This document shows, one piece after another, positions 61,492 to 64,000 of a stretch of 64,000 bases of DNA (positions within the stretch are counted from its first letter, which is position 1; each line of letters starts with the position of its first letter). The translations under genes were made by a program, and so were the position numbers. Origin of the DNA: Pedobacter sp. BAL39 (GTDB lineage: Bacteria > Bacteroidota > Bacteroidia > Sphingobacteriales > Sphingobacteriaceae); NCBI RefSeq assembly GCF_000170795.1, contig NZ_ABCM01000001.1:1-64000 (forward strand), read 5' to 3'. The notes beneath the pieces are model-generated. The model was not told the origin of the DNA and ran no database searches. It was given only the letters and a program-made list of their open reading frames with translations.

Positions 61492-62351
61492 AAGTGAAGA
61501 TGTTTCACTGTTAATCCATTATTGATCAATTGTTTTAACGACTCTACACCTATCCTTAAATGCGTTTCCACGTAATTCGTGGTGACCGCACTATCACTTT
61601 CTGTCGTTTTTACACCTTCGGGTATCATTGGCTGGTCCGACACCAGCAATAAGGCACCTGTTGGGATTTTATTCGCAAATCCAGTGATAAAAATGGTCGC
61701 AGTTTCCATGTCTACAGCCATAGCACGCAGGTCCTTCAGGTATTTCTTAAAGTTTTTGTCGTGCTCCCATACCCTTCTGTTGGTCGTGTAACAGGTTCCT
61801 GTCCAGTAATCGCGGGAGTGGTCACGAATGGTGGTCGAAATCGCCTTCTGCAAAGCAAAGGCAGGCAGTGCCGGAACTTCCGCAGGCATGTAGTCATTTG
61901 ACGTCCCCTCGCCCCTGATCGCGGCAATCGGCAGGATCAGGTCGCCCAGCTGGTTTTTCTTCTTTAAACCGCCGCATTTACCTAAAAACAAGACTGCCTT
62001 TGGACTAATGGCCGTGAGCAAGTCCATCATAGTTGCCGCCAGTGGACTGCCCATACCGAAATTGATGATGGTAATGCCATTGGCCGTCACACTTTGCATG
62101 GGTTTATCCAGCCCCATAATCGGTGCATTGTCATTCCATTCAGAAAACATCTGTACATACTTACTGAAATTGGTGAGCAGGATGTACTGTCCGAAGTCCT
62201 CCAGCGGCCTTCCGGTATACCTTGGCAACCAGTTTTTCACAATCTCCGCTTTCGTTTTCAATCCCGGCTTGACCGGCGACTCCACTTCTTTTAATTTCTT
62301 TCTTTTTTTTCCTGGATTTTCATCTTTGTTTACCTCTAATTCTTCATTCAT
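61488..62351 (-). CDS. amn: AMP nucleosidase
   Basis: The 287-residue protein corresponds to the short Bacteroidota form, about 60 percent of the E. coli enzyme length. The phosphorylase-like fold shows GITIINFGMGSPLAATMMDL, LFLGKCGGLKK, AVDMETATIFITGF and LLVSDQPMIPEGVKTTESD. It splits AMP into adenine and ribose 5-phosphate. An AAGGAG sequence lies seven bases before the ATG. The lysine-rich start (KDENPGKKRKKLKEVES) precedes the catalytic domain. Confidence 0.92.
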   Translation of the reverse strand: MNEELEVNKDENPGKKRKKLKEVESPVKPGLKTKAEIVKNWLPRYTGRPLEDFGQYILLTNFSKYVQMFSEWNDNAPIMGLDKPMQSVTANGITIINFGMGSPLAATMMDLLTAISPKAVLFLGKCGGLKKKNQLGDLILPIAAIRGEGTSNDYMPAEVPALPAFALQKAISTTIRDHSRDYWTGTCYTTNRRVWEHDKNFKKYLKDLRAMAVDMETATIFITGFANKIPTGALLLVSDQPMIPEGVKTTESDSAVTTNYVETHLRIGVESLKQLINNGLTVKHLHF

Positions 62352-62480
62352 ATATTTCTCCTTTTATTAATTACTACTTGTGATGATTACTCCGCTTTAT
62401 TATGACCAACCCGTCTATACCATCAACAAATTCAGCTGCACCCCAGAGTATTTCCCCTGCAAAAGCTCAAATAACAAGTT

Positions 62481-62509
62481 AAAAAAAATCCCCGTGAAAA
62501 CGGGGATTT
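62481..62509 (-). terminator. clpX terminator
   Basis: On the minus strand a perfect 10-bp stem with GC core closes a 4-base loop and ends in eight T residues, six bases after the clpX stop. The remaining gap up to the AMP nucleosidase start has no gene. Confidence 0.9.
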
Positions 62510-62514
62510 AATAT

Positions 62515-63756
62515 TTAAGCTGCTTTTAACTTTTTGAAGTCGGCCTTCTCGAACTTTTCAATCGCGTAGTCCAGCGTGATAACCAGTTCCTTTATGCCCG
62601 GATCCGATGGGATGTCGAACATTGCATCCAGCATGATCGCTTCACAGATGGAGCGCAGCCCCCTGGCACCCAGTTTATATTCCATGGCTTTGTCTACAAT
62701 AAAGTCGAGCACTTCGTCTTCAAAGACCAGTTCCACTCCTTCAAATTCAAAGAGTTTCACATATTGACGGAACAATGAGTTTTTCGGTTCAGTCAGAATG
62801 TTTCTCAGTGCAGATTTATCCAATGGATTCAGGTGTGTCAGCACCGGCACACGACCGATCAGCTCAGGGATTAAACCAAATGATTTTAAATCCTGCGGCG
62901 TGATGTATTTATAGAGGTTTTTAAGGTCAAGATCAACATCATCTTTTTTCACCTTATAACCTACCGCCTGTGTACGCAGCCTGTTTGCAATCTTGCGTTC
63001 AATGCCATCAAAGGCACCACCACAGATAAACAAAATGTTGTTGGTGTTCACAGGAATCATTTTCTGATCAGGGTGTTTACGTCCGCCCTGAGGTGGAACG
63101 TTCACCACTGTTCCTTCCAGGATTTTCAATAAAGCCTGTTGTACACCTTCACCGGATACATCTCTGGTGATCGACGGGTTGTCGCTCTTACGGGCAACCT
63201 TATCTACCTCATCAATGTAAACGATACCCCGTTCCGCTGAAGCTACGTCATAGTCAGCCGCCTGCAGCAACCGTGTCAGGATACTTTCTACATCCTCTCC
63301 AACATATCCGGCCTCTGTCAGTACAGTAGCATCACAGATACAGAAAGGGACGTGAAGGATCTTGGCAATCGTTTTTGCCAATAGGGTTTTACCTGTACCC
63401 GTTTCACCAACGAGCATGATGTTAGACTTCTCTATTTCTACTTCATCTTCCTTGTTCACCTGCTGGCTCAGTCGTTTGTAGTGGTTATAAACCGCTACCG
63501 ACAGCACCTTCTTAGCATCATCCTGACCAATAACATACTGGTCAATGTGGGCTTTGATTTCTGCGGGCTTCAACAGGGTGATGGAAGTATCTAAAGATTT
63601 TGCCTTTTTAGTTCCCAGCTCTTCAGTGAGCAGCTGGTTGGCCTGCACGACACATTTGTCGCAGATGAAGGCATCAAGACCTTCAATCAGCATCAACGTA
63701 TCCTGCTTACCGGAACCGCAAAAAGAGCAACGGGATTCTCTATTTTGTTTAGCCAT
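62515..63756 (-). CDS. clpX: ATP-dependent protease ATPase subunit ClpX
   Basis: From the ATG at 63756 ([14 protein letters not shown]) the protein has 413 residues. The N-terminal zinc domain has Cys pairs CSFCG and FICDKCV; the AAA+ core has Walker [18 protein letters not shown] near residue 125, Walker [15 protein letters not shown], sensor ISR-like [10 protein letters not shown], and the pore loop GYVGED. ClpX unfolds substrates and feeds them to ClpP. Its start overlaps the clpP stop by 8 bases, giving coupled expression. The longer reading from 63792 lacks support. Confidence 0.97.
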   Translation of the reverse strand: MAKQNRESRCSFCGSGKQDTLMLIEGLDAFICDKCVVQANQLLTEELGTKKAKSLDTSITLLKPAEIKAHIDQYVIGQDDAKKVLSVAVYNHYKRLSQQVNKEDEVEIEKSNIMLVGETGTGKTLLAKTIAKILHVPFCICDATVLTEAGYVGEDVESILTRLLQAADYDVASAERGIVYIDEVDKVARKSDNPSITRDVSGEGVQQALLKILEGTVVNVPPQGGRKHPDQKMIPVNTNNILFICGGAFDGIERKIANRLRTQAVGYKVKKDDVDLDLKNLYKYITPQDLKSFGLIPELIGRVPVLTHLNPLDKSALRNILTEPKNSLFRQYVKLFEFEGVELVFEDEVLDFIVDKAMEYKLGARGLRSICEAIMLDAMFDIPSDPGIKELVITLDYAIEKFEKADFKKLKAA

Positions 63757-64000
63757 TATTTTCTTTGTTATTCGCACCCAGCACTTCATCAATCATACCA
63801 AAGCTCTTCGCTTCGTCAGCTTTCATCCAGTAATCCCTGTCTGAAGCTTTCTCTACCCACTCGTAAGACTGGCCGGAGTGATTGGAAATGATGTCGTACA
63901 ATTCTTTTTTCAATTTGAGCATCTCTCTCAGGTTGATCTCCATGTCTGATGCCACACCCTGAGCACCTCCTGAAGGCTGGTGGATCATCACACGTGAGTG
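63749..64000 (-). CDS. clpP: ATP-dependent protease proteolytic subunit ClpP, C-terminal part
   Basis: Only the last 83 residues lie in the window; the frame is open to base 64000. HSRVMIHQPSGGAQGVASDM contains the catalytic His region of ClpP (IHQP), followed by EINLREMLKLKKELYDIISN and the late Asp segment ASDRDYWMKADEAKSFGMID. ClpP forms the two-ring serine protease chamber served by ClpX, which follows with an 8-base overlap. Confidence 0.95.
   Translation of the reverse strand, partial: HSRVMIHQPSGGAQGVASDMEINLREMLKLKKELYDIISNHSGQSYEWVEKASDRDYWMKADEAKSFGMIDEVLGANNKENNG

Noticed and set aside
1..64000. Insertion sequences and rRNA genes
   Set aside because: No transposase frame, terminal inverted repeat pair or rRNA sequence was seen.

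Overview
The window is a chromosomal stretch of a Bacteroidota bacterium, most likely a Sphingobacteriaceae member close to Pedobacter. The evidence is: a SusC/SusD pair run by an ECF sigma factor and a FecR anti-sigma factor; a PorP/SprF type IX secretion protein next to a gliding-motility-type C-terminal domain protein; a Rho with a long disordered insertion; promoters of the TTTG-N19-TAnnTTTG type; and few Shine-Dalgarno sequences. There is no rRNA, insertion sequence or CRISPR array. One tRNA, Leu(GAG), is present. The genes at both ends of the window are cut.

Layout. 1-3.5 kb: the tail of an unknown gene, a DarT/DarG DNA ADP-ribosylation toxin-antitoxin pair, and two small related proteins. 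3.5-11.2 kb: an outer-membrane uptake locus on the minus strand (sigma, FecR, SusC, SusD, DUF4397 lipoprotein). 11.3-14.2 kb: small stress and lipoprotein genes (Hsp20, a 61-residue protein, a lipocalin-like lipoprotein, an XRE regulator). 14.2-21.1 kb: three exported glycan-active proteins (a six-hairpin glycosidase-like protein, an alpha-L-rhamnosidase-like protein, a GxGYxYP protein), with a broken SnoaL-like gene and a VOC protein between them. 21.3-22.8 kb: a two-component pair whose kinase carries a lipobox.

22.8-39.1 kb is the most unusual part: nine co-directional minus-strand genes with very short gaps. In transcription order they are a minimal type IX cargo protein (CHU_C domain), PorP/SprF, a collagen-like protein with a C1q-like head, a possible papain-fold protein, a small acidic protein, a hairpin terminator, and then four large proteins of 1538, 731, 922 and 676 residues separated by 1, 2 and 10 bases. 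The 731-residue protein ends in a phage tail-collar domain, and the 922-residue protein looks like a DUF6603 protein. No sheath, tube, baseplate or spike gene is present. I consider this the best candidate for an undescribed multi-protein system, perhaps a surface or released fibre-like assembly.

39.4-43.1 kb: a TetR regulator, with a perfect inverted repeat that overlaps a perfect promoter and a second matching site 1.1 kb away; then an island of immunity-like and orphan genes, with a frameshifted gene remnant, ending at tRNA-Leu. 43.1-64 kb: conserved housekeeping genes, including a metallo-hydrolase, lolA, ftsK, pyrF, rho, pssA, folK, sppA, a PolX-like protein that has lost the usual polymerase aspartates, a GT9 glycosyltransferase, a SixA-like phosphatase, AMP nucleosidase, clpX and the end of clpP.

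All family assignments come from reading motifs by eye; no database search was run.
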